Assembly: GCF_000469505.1 (NCBI RefSeq)
Contig: NZ_KI272855.1
Coordinates: forward strand, 1-24,155
Length of the DNA stretch: 24,155 nt
Source: Leptotrichia sp. oral taxon 215 str. W9775
GTDB taxonomy: Bacteria; Fusobacteriota; Fusobacteriia; Fusobacteriales; Leptotrichiaceae
Direction: 5' to 3'
The position numbers were made by a program, and so were the translations under genes. The notes beneath the pieces were generated by a model. It searched no databases. It saw only the letters and a list, made by a program, of their open reading frames with translations, and was not told the origin of the DNA. Numbering within the stretch: the first letter of the stretch is position 1; each line of letters starts with the position of its first letter. Below are positions 8,207 to 15,925 of the stretch, piece by piece.

Positions 8207-9547
8207 ATGTTAAAAAAGAAAGTACATTTTTCACCTTATATAACTATTTTAATGTCCTTTTTTATAGTAATATTAATAGGAGGTGGAATTCTTTCTTTAC
8301 CTTTTGTTACAATAAGTGGAAAAGGGACAAAATTAATAGAAGGAATATTTACTGCAACTTCGGCAGTTTGTGTAACAGGGCTTACAGTAAATGATGTAAG
8401 CACTACTTATAATTTAATTGGTAAAACGATAATACTGATTTTAATTCAACTAGGAGGAATAGGTCTTATTACATTTTCCTCCCTTTTAATATTACTGGTT
8501 TCAAAGGAAATCAGCTATTATACTAAGAAAGTCGTGCAGGAAGATATAAACGCTGAAACAGTATTTAATATACAGAAATATATAAAAAAGGTAATTATTA
8601 CAGTTTTATTGATAGAATTAATAGGGGCAGTCATATTATTTTTTGAATTTATCAAAAAATTTAAAATTTCAGAAGCAATTTATTATTCTATATTTCATTC
8701 GGTTTCAGCATTTTGTAATGCAGGCTTTTCTTTATTTTCAGATAATTTGGAGTCCTTTAAGGGAAGTATGATAATAAATACAGCAGTTCCTATACTTATA
8801 ATAGTAGGAGGACTGGGTTTTTCCACTATAATTAATGTTTATAGATATTTAAGAAAAGAAGATAAGAGAATTACTACCACTTCAAAGATAGCATTAAAGG
8901 TAACTGCGGGATTTGTTGTTTTTGGAGCATTTTTTATATTTATTTTTGAATATGCCAATATTAAAACAATGGGAAATTATACATTTATAGAAAAAATCGG
9001 AGCGGCATTTTTTCAAAGTGTAACTGCCAGAACAGCAGGATTTAATACTATGTCACTTGCAGGAATGAAGGAAATAACAGCACTTTTGTTTGTTTTTTTA
9101 ATGTTTGTCGGAGCTTCTCCCGGATCAACAGGAGGAGGAGTAAAAACAACTACATTTGGCCTAATTGTTTTAGGAGTGATAACAATAATTAAGAATAAGG
9201 AATATATAGAATATAACGGAAGAAAAATAAGCTGGACCAACTTTAACAGGGCGGTTTCAATAGTTTCTATATCAATATGTTATATAATAGTTGTTTTATT
9301 TTTACTTATACTGCTGGAACCGGATGTAAATGTCATAAATCTGTTATTTGAACTAGTTTCAGCATTTGGGACAGCTGGAGTGACAAGAAACTTGACTCCT
9401 TATCTTGGGGATATGTCAAAAATTTTACTAATAATTACTATGTTTATTGGTAGGGTCGGTCCCTTGACAATAGTGTCAGCATTATCATTGGAAAAGATAA
9501 AATCAGGAAAATATAAGTATCCTGAGGAAAATATACTAATAGGATAA
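8207..9547 (+). CDS. ktrB: Potassium uptake channel subunit KtrB/TrkH type
   Basis: This 446-residue inner-membrane protein forms the ion path of a Ktr/Trk potassium uptake system. Four pore loops are visible: TSAVCVTGLT (51-60), HSVSAFCNAGFS (164-175), QSVTARTAGFNT (270-281) and FELVSAFGTAGVT (381-393). Each carries the conserved glycine of the selectivity filter. The GASPGSTGGGVKTTT segment (322-336) matches the gating loop described inside the third repeat. Its length fits KtrB better than the longer TrkH. The partner KtrA starts 22 bp downstream. AAGGAAG precedes the ATG at 8207. Confidence 0.95.
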   Translation: MLKKKVHFSPYITILMSFFIVILIGGGILSLPFVTISGKGTKLIEGIFTATSAVCVTGLTVNDVSTTYNLIGKTIILILIQLGGIGLITFSSLLILLVSKEISYYTKKVVQEDINAETVFNIQKYIKKVIITVLLIELIGAVILFFEFIKKFKISEAIYYSIFHSVSAFCNAGFSLFSDNLESFKGSMIINTAVPILIIVGGLGFSTIINVYRYLRKEDKRITTTSKIALKVTAGFVVFGAFFIFIFEYANIKTMGNYTFIEKIGAAFFQSVTARTAGFNTMSLAGMKEITALLFVFLMFVGASPGSTGGGVKTTTFGLIVLGVITIIKNKEYIEYNGRKISWTNFNRAVSIVSISICYIIVVLFLLILLEPDVNVINLLFELVSAFGTAGVTRNLTPYLGDMSKILLIITMFIGRVGPLTIVSALSLEKIKSGKYKYPEENILIG

Positions 9548-9569
9548 TTTTAGAAAGGAAATATAAAAA

Positions 9570-10226
9570 ATGGAAGGATATCTTGTTATCGGTATAGGAC
9601 GTTTTGGAAAAAGTGTAGCAAGAACACTGTATGAAAATAACAAAACAGTTTTAGCGATTGATGAAAATGAGGAAGTTATACAGCAGATTATTGATAATCA
9701 GATTGTAGGCAATGCCGTTGTTTTAAATGCAACTGATGAAAATGCACTGAAAAAAGTGATTAATAATGATTTTGATACGGCTTTTGTATGTATCGGGACA
9801 GATATACAGTCCAGTATTTTAATAACTGTTACTTTAAAAGAACTGGGCATAAAAAAAATTATATGTAAAGCCAGAACTGAAAAGCAGGGAAAGGTTTTAG
9901 AAAAAATAGGTGCAGATATAGTTGTTTATCCGGAAAGGGAAATGGGAGAAACTTTAGCAAAGAAAATTATGAATCCTAAACTGACAGATTACTTTAAATT
10001 TTCTGAAGAATACAATATTTTTGAATTTGAGGTTCCGGAAGAATTTATAGGAAAAAATTTGAAGGAACTGGATTTACGTAACAAATATGAAATGAATATC
10101 ATAGGAATAAAACAAGGAGAAGAACATATGAATATAAGTCCTAATTCTGAAACTGTAATAGAAAAGGGAAATATATTATTAGTAATAACAAATAATAAAA
10201 ATGACATTAATTTGTTTGAAAATTAA
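9570..10226 (+). CDS. ktrA: Potassium uptake regulatory subunit KtrA (RCK protein)
   Basis: KtrA forms the cytosolic nucleotide-binding gating ring that opens and closes KtrB. The 218 residues contain an RCK N domain with a Rossmann motif GIGRFGKS (8-15) and acidic residues after beta-2 (AIDENEE), followed by an RCK C domain (about 135-218). In several bacteria RCK C domains of KtrA bind c-di-AMP; I cannot tell from this sequence whether that applies here. It is encoded directly after ktrB, consistent with a two-component Ktr system. No clear terminator follows, and the metal-resistance promoter begins 10 bp after the stop. Confidence 0.94.
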   Translation: MEGYLVIGIGRFGKSVARTLYENNKTVLAIDENEEVIQQIIDNQIVGNAVVLNATDENALKKVINNDFDTAFVCIGTDIQSSILITVTLKELGIKKIICKARTEKQGKVLEKIGADIVVYPEREMGETLAKKIMNPKLTDYFKFSEEYNIFEFEVPEEFIGKNLKELDLRNKYEMNIIGIKQGEEHMNISPNSETVIEKGNILLVITNNKNDINLFEN

Positions 10227-10235
10227 TAAAACCGG

Positions 10236-10264
10236 TTGACAAAAAATACATAATTCTATATAAT
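10236..10264 (+). promoter_or_regulatory. Perfect consensus promoter of the metal-resistance operon
   Basis: TTGACA at 10236-10241, a spacer of exactly 17 nt and TATAAT at 10259-10264. This is the full housekeeping consensus and the strongest promoter visible in the window. Such promoters are usual where a repressor keeps transcription off until inducer appears. Confidence 0.9.
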
Positions 10265-10292
10265 TAACATATGAACAATTATTCATATGTTA
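10265..10292 (+). promoter_or_regulatory. ArsR/SmtB-type operator
   Basis: An inverted repeat with 11-bp perfect arms (TAACATATGAA at 10265-10275, TTCATATGTTA at 10282-10292) and a 6-nt centre. It contains the ATGAA...TTCAT core typical of SmtB/CadC operators. It starts right after the -10 and covers the predicted start site (about 10271), so a bound repressor would block transcription initiation. Confidence 0.85.
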
Positions 10293-10326
10293 TAAAAACT
10301 ATAATATAAAACAGAGAGGTGAAAAA

Positions 10327-10683
10327 ATGAAAAAGGAAACACTAGTTTGCGAATGTACTGTTATACATCAGGAGGTAATTGATAAAATAAAATTACCTGA
10401 GGAAGAAGTTTTATATGATTTAGGCGATTTCTTTAAAATATTAGGAGATAGTACAAGAATCAAAATATTGAGCGCCCTATTCCAGTCTGAAATGTGCGTA
10501 TGTGATATTGCCGCTTTACTTGGAATGACGCAATCAGCTATCTCACACCAGTTGAGGGTACTTAAACAGGGAAGACTTGTAAAACATAGAAAAGAAGGAA
10601 AGGTTGTCTACTATTCATTAGATGATGACCATATTAAACACATTGTGGATCAGGGACTTACCCATATATCTGAAAAAAGATAA
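10327..10683 (+). CDS. cadC: CadC/SmtB-type metal-responsive repressor (ArsR family)
   Basis: This 118-residue winged-helix repressor releases its operator when it binds heavy metal. Both metal sites known in the family can be read. The alpha3N site has Cys8 and Cys10 near the N-terminus plus Cys57 and Cys59 in MCVCDIA. The alpha5 site has Asp100, His102, His113 and Glu116 (D-x-H-x10-H-x2-E). This combination resembles staphylococcal CadC and predicts response to Cd, Pb and/or Zn. The recognition helix is MTQSAISHQLRVLK. The upstream operator and the downstream P-type ATPase fit. GAGAGGTG precedes the ATG. The exact inducer cannot be fixed from sequence. Confidence 0.93.
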   Translation: MKKETLVCECTVIHQEVIDKIKLPEEEVLYDLGDFFKILGDSTRIKILSALFQSEMCVCDIAALLGMTQSAISHQLRVLKQGRLVKHRKEGKVVYYSLDDDHIKHIVDQGLTHISEKR

Positions 10684-10772
10684 TCAGTTAAATTAATAAA
10701 ATTATAGAATTTATATGGCTTTTATCATGGATTAGAATTATTATGTATTTAGGAATTATGTATTTATGTCAA

Positions 10773-10777
10773 AGGGG
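10773..10777 (+). promoter_or_regulatory. RBS that decides the cadA start
   Basis: AGGGG at 10773-10777 lies 6 nt before the ATG at 10784 but inside the reading frame of the longer candidate starting at 10766, so the shorter protein is preferred. Confidence 0.6.
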
Positions 10778-10783
10778 ATAAAA

Positions 10784-12961
10784 ATGAAAAGTGAAAGTAA
10801 CCAGATAATTTTATCTATAAAAGGACTGCACTGTGCAAACTGTGCGGCTAAAATAGAGAAAAAAATAAATGATATTAATGAAATAGAAGAGGCAAATCTC
10901 GACTTTATTGGTGAAAAAATACTTCTTAAAACAAGTGAGACAAATGAAATTAAATTAATAGACACAATTCAGAAAATAGCAGATAGTATTGAAGATGGAG
11001 TAACTATTTCTTCAAGAAAAAAGAAAAATGCTGAAGCAGTTCATGAACACGGGAATGTACATGGCCACTCCCATGATCATGGTGGAGAAGTCGGTAGAAT
11101 AATAAAACTCCTTATAGCTGGAGGAATATTTTTCTGTCTGGCTCTTATGCTTCCTTTACCTTTTAAATATAGAGGAATAAAGTTGGGACTATATCTCCTA
11201 AGCTATATAATAATTGGAGGAGATGTACTTTTAAAAGCTTTTAACAATATAAAAAGAGGAAGAATATTTGATGAGAACTTTTTAATGAGTATAGCTACAA
11301 TAGGAGCATTTATTGTGGGAGAATATCCTGAAGCCGTAGCAGTAATGCTTTTTTATCAGCTGGGAGAAATGTTTCAGGGAATAGTAGTAAACAGATCAAG
11401 AAAATCAATTTCTGAACTGATGGATATAAGACCTGATTTTGCTAACTTAAAAATAGGTGATAAAATAGAAAAAGTTTCACCTGAAGATGTGAAACCGGGA
11501 GATATTATAATTGTAAAACCAGGAGAAAAAGTTCCACTGGACGGGGAAATTGTAAGTGGATATTCTGCTTTTGATACATCTGCCCTGACAGGTGAATCAC
11601 TTCCATGTGAAATGGGAGAAGGAAGCCAGATTTTGAGTGGATATATTAATAAAACAGGTCTTATTAATGTAAAAGTGACTAAGATATTTGCTGAATCAAC
11701 AGTTTCTAAAATATTGGATCTGGTTCAGAATGCAAGTGGCAAAAAATCTAAAACAGAAAATTTTATAACAAAGTTTGCAGGTTACTATACTCCGGTAGTG
11801 GTTATTATTGCTGTATTGATTTCTGTTGTACCACCATTATTTATAAGAGGTGCGGTTTTTGCCGATTATTCAGAATGGATATATAAAGGTCTTGTATTTT
11901 TAGTTTTATCATGTCCATGTGCCCTTGTAATTTCCATACCGTTAGGTTTCTTTGGGGGAATTGGAGGAGCTTCAAAACACGGAATATTAATCAAAGGTGG
12001 AAATTATCTGGAGGCATTGAATAAGGTGCATACAGTAGTTATGGATAAAACAGGGACACTGACTAAAGGAATTTTTAAGGTTACAGAAATTAATGTAAGT
12101 GACTCTGAATGGTCAGAGGATGAGCTTCTGAAGTATACAGCTTATGCAGAAAGCTTTTCAAATCACCCTATTGCATGCTCAATAGTTGAAGAATATGAAA
12201 GAAATCATGAAAAAATAAATAAGGCTTTAATCTCTGATTTTGAGGAAATTTCAGGATATGGAATAAAAGTCACTGCAGATGGAAGAAAAATAACAGCTGG
12301 AAATGCAAAGCTGATGAACTCTGAAAATATTAGTTTTACAGAAAGTGAGAAAGCAGGAACGGTTATTTATGTTGCAGCTGACGGAAAATATATCGGAAAT
12401 ATTCTGATTGCCGATGAGATAAAGGAAGATTCCATGAAGGCAGTGGAAGAAATGAAGAAAAATGGTGTAAAAGAAGTTGTAATGCTTACAGGGGATACAA
12501 GAAAAATAGGAGAAAGCATAGCAGAAAAGTTACATATAGACAAAGTCTTTACAGAGTTACTTCCCAATCAGAAGGTGGAAAAGCTTGAAGAACTTTTTAT
12601 GCAAAAATCAGATAATGAAAAAATTATGTTCGTAGGCGACGGAATAAATGATGCCCCTGTTCTGGCAAGAGCTGACATAGGAGTTGCTATGGGAGGAGTC
12701 GGAAGTGATGCGGCAATAGAAGCGGCAGATGTGGTAATAATGAATGATGAACCTTCTAAAATAGTAACTGCAATGAAAATAGCAAAAAGAACCCGTACAA
12801 TAGTGTGGCAGAATATAATAATTGCATTAGGAGTTAAGTTTATAGTGCTTGCACTTGGAATTGGAGGGCATGCAACAATGTGGGAGGCAGTTTTTGCAGA
12901 TGTTGGTGTTGCCCTGATTGCAATTTTAAATGCCATGAGAGTTATGAAAGGAAAATTTTAA
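10784..12961 (+). CDS. cadA: Zn/Cd/Pb-exporting P1B-type ATPase
   Basis: This is a 725-residue inner-membrane pump that exports divalent soft metals at the cost of ATP. Visible in order: an N-terminal heavy-metal-associated domain with GLHCANC (Cys17, Cys20), a His-rich linker (about 87-100, HEHGNVHGHSHDH), membrane helices, the actuator TGES (269-272), the transport motif CPC (377-379), the phosphorylation site DKTGT (421-425), the HP motif in SNHPIA, the GDGINDAP hinge, and a final helix with ADVGVA whose Asp fits the P1B-2 (Zn/Cd/Pb) group. CPC with this Asp argues against a copper pump. It lies 100 bp after the CadC-type gene and probably shares its promoter. An upstream in-frame ATG at 10766 is less well placed. 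Confidence 0.95.
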   Translation: MKSESNQIILSIKGLHCANCAAKIEKKINDINEIEEANLDFIGEKILLKTSETNEIKLIDTIQKIADSIEDGVTISSRKKKNAEAVHEHGNVHGHSHDHGGEVGRIIKLLIAGGIFFCLALMLPLPFKYRGIKLGLYLLSYIIIGGDVLLKAFNNIKRGRIFDENFLMSIATIGAFIVGEYPEAVAVMLFYQLGEMFQGIVVNRSRKSISELMDIRPDFANLKIGDKIEKVSPEDVKPGDIIIVKPGEKVPLDGEIVSGYSAFDTSALTGESLPCEMGEGSQILSGYINKTGLINVKVTKIFAESTVSKILDLVQNASGKKSKTENFITKFAGYYTPVVVIIAVLISVVPPLFIRGAVFADYSEWIYKGLVFLVLSCPCALVISIPLGFFGGIGGASKHGILIKGGNYLEALNKVHTVVMDKTGTLTKGIFKVTEINVSDSEWSEDELLKYTAYAESFSNHPIACSIVEEYERNHEKINKALISDFEEISGYGIKVTADGRKITAGNAKLMNSENISFTESEKAGTVIYVAADGKYIGNILIADEIKEDSMKAVEEMKKNGVKEVVMLTGDTRKIGESIAEKLHIDKVFTELLPNQKVEKLEELFMQKSDNEKIMFVGDGINDAPVLARADIGVAMGGVGSDAAIEAADVVIMNDEPSKIVTAMKIAKRTRTIVWQNIIIALGVKFIVLALGIGGHATMWEAVFADVGVALIAILNAMRVMKGKF

Positions 12962-13022
12962 GTACAAAATAAATTTTAAAGATATTAGTAAAATTAGGTA
13001 TTAAAATAAAAAATTTAAAATG

Positions 13023-13137
13023 GGGAGCAGAAAACTGTCTCAAGATAGAAAAAATAAAGTATATGAAAAAATATAAAAAACATTTTCATATTAATTTTTA
13101 AGTTTTTCTTGTGGGACAGTTACTGCTCCTGTTTTTG
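13023..13137 (+). repeat. Long imperfect inverted repeat: terminator or small mobile-element remnant
   Basis: The left arm starts with GGAGCAG (13024-13030) and AACTGTC (13033-13039). The right arm is the near-exact complement, GACAGTT (13115-13121) then CTGCTCC (13123-13129). Further weak matching extends inward (CAAGA and TCTTG). About 75 nt separate the best inner arms. A T-run (13132-13136) follows, so the RNA hairpin could terminate cadA transcription. The hexamer AAAATG flanks the unit at 13017-13022 and 13138-13143, as a target duplication might, but six bases in AT-rich DNA is weak support. No transposase is present. Confidence 0.55.
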
Positions 13138-13213
13138 AAAATGATTAAAATAGGAAAAATTGTGAATATATTTTAAATAATTAGTAAAAAAATATCTCAT
13201 AATTGAAAAAATG

Positions 13214-13222
13214 TGCTATAAT
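13214..13222 (+). promoter_or_regulatory. Extended -10 promoter for the rfaE2-tsaE-tsaB-ftsY operon
   Basis: TGCTATAAT at 13214-13222 is an extended -10 with an exact TATAAT. The -35 region is poor. Transcription would start near 13229, leaving a leader of about 38 nt. Confidence 0.6.
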
Positions 13223-13266
13223 TTATAATAATGAAAAATTATTGAAAATAAAATTGGAGATATGGA

Positions 13267-13776
13267 ATGACAAAAATTGCCGGAAATTTTAAGCAGAATC
13301 TGCTTTCCCAGGAGGATATGAAAAAAAAGGTTAAGGAACTACAGGAAAGCGGGAAAAAAGTAGTTTTTACAAATGGGGTGTTTGATATACTTCATGTTGG
13401 ACATCTTACTTATCTTGAGGAAGCAGGAAATTTGGGAGATGTTCTCGTAGTTGGAGTAAACAGTGACAGATCTGTAAAAACAAACAAAGGGGATAAAAGG
13501 CCTATAAATCCTGAGAAGTTTAGAGCACAGATGCTTCTTGGATTAAAATTTGTTGATTTTACTGTAATATTTGATGAAAAGACACCGGAAAATCTTCTGG
13601 ATTTATTGAAACCGGATATTCATGTAAAGGGTGGAGATTACAGGAAGGAAGATTTGCCAGAAACAGAAATTGTGGAAAAAAATGGTGGAGAAGTGAAGAT
13701 ACTTTCCTTTGTTGATAATATATCCACAACAGAAATTATAAAAAAAATAATAAATGTATATTCTAAAAATAAATAA
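13267..13776 (+). CDS. rfaE2: D-glycero-beta-D-manno-heptose 1-phosphate adenylyltransferase
   Basis: This enzyme makes ADP-heptose precursor from heptose 1-phosphate and ATP for the LPS inner core. The 169 residues match the stand-alone adenylyltransferase half of HldE/RfaE. The nucleotidyltransferase motif is HVGH (43-46) in NGVFDILHVGHLTYL, followed by VGVNSDRSVK, VKGGDYRKEDL and a STTEII near the end. The sugar-kinase half is absent, so HldA/RfaE1 must be encoded elsewhere if the pathway is complete. GGAG at 13256-13259 supports the ATG at 13267. The gene indicates a Gram-negative envelope. Confidence 0.93.
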   Translation: MTKIAGNFKQNLLSQEDMKKKVKELQESGKKVVFTNGVFDILHVGHLTYLEEAGNLGDVLVVGVNSDRSVKTNKGDKRPINPEKFRAQMLLGLKFVDFTVIFDEKTPENLLDLLKPDIHVKGGDYRKEDLPETEIVEKNGGEVKILSFVDNISTTEIIKKIINVYSKNK

Positions 13777-13807
13777 CAGAAATTATAAAAATTGGAAATG
13801 GGAAAAA

Positions 13808-14275
13808 ATGAAGGAAAAAATATTAACATTTGAGGAAATAGACAGGTTAGCTGTTAAAATAGCTGAAAAAATGAAAAATGGAGGCTGTCTGGGACTTATA
13901 GGAGATCTAGGTACCGGAAAAACAACCTTTACAAAAAGAATATGTAAGGAATACAATATTCATGAAAATATAAAGAGTCCTACATTTACATATGTTATTG
14001 AATATACTTCAGGTGATGTGACAGTATATCATTTTGATGCGTACAGAATAATAAATCCTGAAGAAATATATGAAATAGGATTTGAAGACTATATAGGTGA
14101 AGAAAATGCCGCTGTAATAGTTGAATGGGCAGACAATATAATAGATGAGATGCCTGAACACACAGTATATATTGAGATATCCTATAATGATGAAACAAGT
14201 AGAAAAATATCCATGTATAAATTAAAAAACGGAGAAAAAGAATATGTTGACTTTTGCAATAACAACAACAACTAA
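13808..14275 (+). CDS. tsaE: tRNA threonylcarbamoyladenosine biosynthesis ATPase TsaE
   Basis: TsaE is the ATPase that works with TsaB and TsaD to put the t6A modification on tRNAs reading ANN codons. The 155-residue protein has a Walker A GDLGTGKTT (32-40), SPTFTYVIEY, HFDAYRI and VEWADNI, all typical. An in-frame ATG at 13754 would overlap rfaE2 and add 18 unrelated residues; starting at 13808 gives the usual N-terminus. The RBS is weak (GGGA at 13800-13803). The C-terminus ends in five Asn from an AAC triplet run that also encodes the start of TsaB. It overlaps tsaB by 32 nt. Confidence 0.92.
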   Translation: MKEKILTFEEIDRLAVKIAEKMKNGGCLGLIGDLGTGKTTFTKRICKEYNIHENIKSPTFTYVIEYTSGDVTVYHFDAYRIINPEEIYEIGFEDYIGEENAAVIVEWADNIIDEMPEHTVYIEISYNDETSRKISMYKLKNGEKEYVDFCNNNNN

Positions 14276-14981
14276 ACTGGCAGGGATTTCCCTCCACAAG
14301 GATAATAAAATACTGGGAGAAATTAAAATCGAAGTTTCCAGAACCCATTCTACGACTATACTTGACCAGATAGAGGGCCTGTTTGCATGGACGGGAGAAA
14401 AACTGGATAATGTAGGAAATGTTCTGGTTTCAATAGGGCCAGGTTCCTTTACAGGAGTTAGGATAGCAATATCAGTAGTAAAAGGAATGTTTTATGGAAG
14501 AAATGTAAACTTTTATCAGGTGAATGAACTGGATGCTCTGGCTTATCAGGCATTTTACAGTTTAGACAGTAATTTTTTATCACAGAATAGTGGAAGTGAT
14601 GAAAATAGTAAAATAGAAATATATTCCATGATAGATTCAGGGAAGGAAAAAATATATTGTGCAGCTTATGAGGCAGAAGCTTCAGAAGAAAAACTTAGAC
14701 AGGTTGGAGATTATGAAGTGATTAAGCTTGAAAAATTGCTGGAAAAGCTGGATAATAAAAATAAAAAAATAGTAATTATTGGAGATGCAGGGATCAATTA
14801 CAAGGAAAAAATTGCAGGAACACTAAAAAATAGAGCATTGTTTCTGGCAGATGACAGAATGAAAATATCAACTGCAACATTTATGCAAATGTTTTTAAAT
14901 AATATATTGGAAAAAAGTGACATTTTTCAGTTAAAGCCTGACTACTTGGAAAAATCTCAGGCGGAAAGGGATAAAAAATAA
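14244..14981 (+). CDS. tsaB: tRNA threonylcarbamoyladenosine biosynthesis protein TsaB
   Basis: TsaB is a non-catalytic partner that holds TsaD and TsaE together for t6A synthesis. The 245 residues show the family hallmark GPGSFTGVRIAISVVKG near residue 73. The N-terminal segment that normally reads like AIDTST is here AITTTT, so the usual Asp is replaced by Thr; an AAC repeat generates this. The start is ATG 14244 inside tsaE, with GGAG at 14231-14234 (9 nt spacing), so translation is likely coupled. Its stop overlaps the ftsY start by one base. Confidence 0.92.
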   Translation: MLTFAITTTTKLAGISLHKDNKILGEIKIEVSRTHSTTILDQIEGLFAWTGEKLDNVGNVLVSIGPGSFTGVRIAISVVKGMFYGRNVNFYQVNELDALAYQAFYSLDSNFLSQNSGSDENSKIEIYSMIDSGKEKIYCAAYEAEASEEKLRQVGDYEVIKLEKLLEKLDNKNKKIVIIGDAGINYKEKIAGTLKNRALFLADDRMKISTATFMQMFLNNILEKSDIFQLKPDYLEKSQAERDKK

Positions 14982-15892
14982 TGGGTTTAAAAGATAGACT
15001 TGCAGCACCTAAAAAAGGATTTTTTGGGAAACTTAAGGAAGTGCTTTTAGGAAAGGCTATTGATGATGATCTGTATGAAGAACTGGAAGAACTGTTAATC
15101 CAGTCTGATATAGGAATGAAAATGACTATGCAGCTTGTGGAAGAGCTGGAAAAACAAGTGAGTAAAAAGAAACTGAAAACATCTGAAGCTGTGTATGACC
15201 AGCTAAAGGAACTGCTGAAGGAAAAACTTATAAGCAACAATTCCTCAGATGAAAGTTCAGGAGTAAAGATAAAAGACGGTGAACTTAATATAATCCTTGT
15301 TGTGGGAGTAAATGGTGTCGGAAAGACAACTTCCATAGGGAAAATAGCTAATCAGCTTAAAAATCAAGGGAAAAAGGTTATAATAGGAGCTGGAGATACA
15401 TTCAGGGCAGCTGCGATAGAGCAGATTGAGGAATGGGGAAAAAGGACAGGTATTGAAGTTGTAAAACAGGCTCAGGGAAGTGATCCGGCAGCAGTAATAT
15501 TTGATGCTGTGAGCACTGCTAAAAACAGAAATTTTGATGTTGTAATACTTGATACGGCAGGAAGACTGCACAATAAAAAAGATTTGATGAAGGAACTTGA
15601 AAAAATAAATAAAATAATAAGACAGCAGTCAGGTCAGGAAAAAATTGAGACATTGCTTGTTATAGACAGTACAACTGGCCAAAATGGATTAGAGCAGGCA
15701 AGGGTATTTAACGAAATTGTGGAACTGACAGGGATAATCCTTACAAAATTTGACGGGACTGCAAAGGGTGGAATCATTTTCCCAATATCTGAAGAATTAC
15801 AGAAACCAATTAAGTTTATAGGAGTTGGTGAAGGAATAGAAGATCTGAAGGAATTCAATGTAAAGGAATTTGTGGAAGCAATGTTTGATTAG
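14981..15892 (+). CDS. ftsY: Signal recognition particle receptor FtsY
   Basis: FtsY docks the signal recognition particle and its ribosome at the inner membrane for cotranslational insertion. The 303 residues contain a helical N domain (about 1-90) and a GTPase domain with GVNGVGKTT (109-117), GDTFRAAAIEQ (138-148), DTAGR (191-195) and TKFDG (255-259). The long acidic A domain of E. coli FtsY is missing, as in many bacteria. The N-terminal KDRLAAPKKGFFGKLKEVL could be a short amphipathic lipid-binding helix. The ATG overlaps the tsaB stop (TAATG). Confidence 0.96.
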   Translation: MGLKDRLAAPKKGFFGKLKEVLLGKAIDDDLYEELEELLIQSDIGMKMTMQLVEELEKQVSKKKLKTSEAVYDQLKELLKEKLISNNSSDESSGVKIKDGELNIILVVGVNGVGKTTSIGKIANQLKNQGKKVIIGAGDTFRAAAIEQIEEWGKRTGIEVVKQAQGSDPAAVIFDAVSTAKNRNFDVVILDTAGRLHNKKDLMKELEKINKIIRQQSGQEKIETLLVIDSTTGQNGLEQARVFNEIVELTGIILTKFDGTAKGGIIFPISEELQKPIKFIGVGEGIEDLKEFNVKEFVEAMFD

Positions 15893-15925
15893 TATAGATA
15901 GTTTATGGAATATATGCTTTATGTG

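Larger units (their letters stand above)
12962..13266 (+). other. Gene-free stretch between cadA and rfaE2
   Basis: About 305 bp of very AT-rich sequence with no credible coding frame. It holds a long imperfect inverted repeat (13023-13130, listed separately) and, near its right end, an extended -10 promoter for rfaE2. I see nothing else in it. Confidence 0.7.

Noticed and set aside
10230..10237. AACCGGTT palindrome as a second operator at the cadC -35
   Set aside because: Only 8 bp, and unlike the operator at 10265-10292; probably chance.
12568..12936. 122-residue antisense frame inside cadA
   Set aside because: It mirrors conserved ATPase motifs on the other strand, and the composition is that of a shadow frame.
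13754..13807. Longer TsaE start overlapping rfaE2
   Set aside because: It adds 18 residues with no family match, translated across the rfaE2 end and a duplicated AT-rich stretch.
14881..15336. 151-residue antisense frame over tsaB/ftsY
   Set aside because: Serine-rich translation typical of reverse-complemented Glu/Lys codons; overlaps two secure genes.
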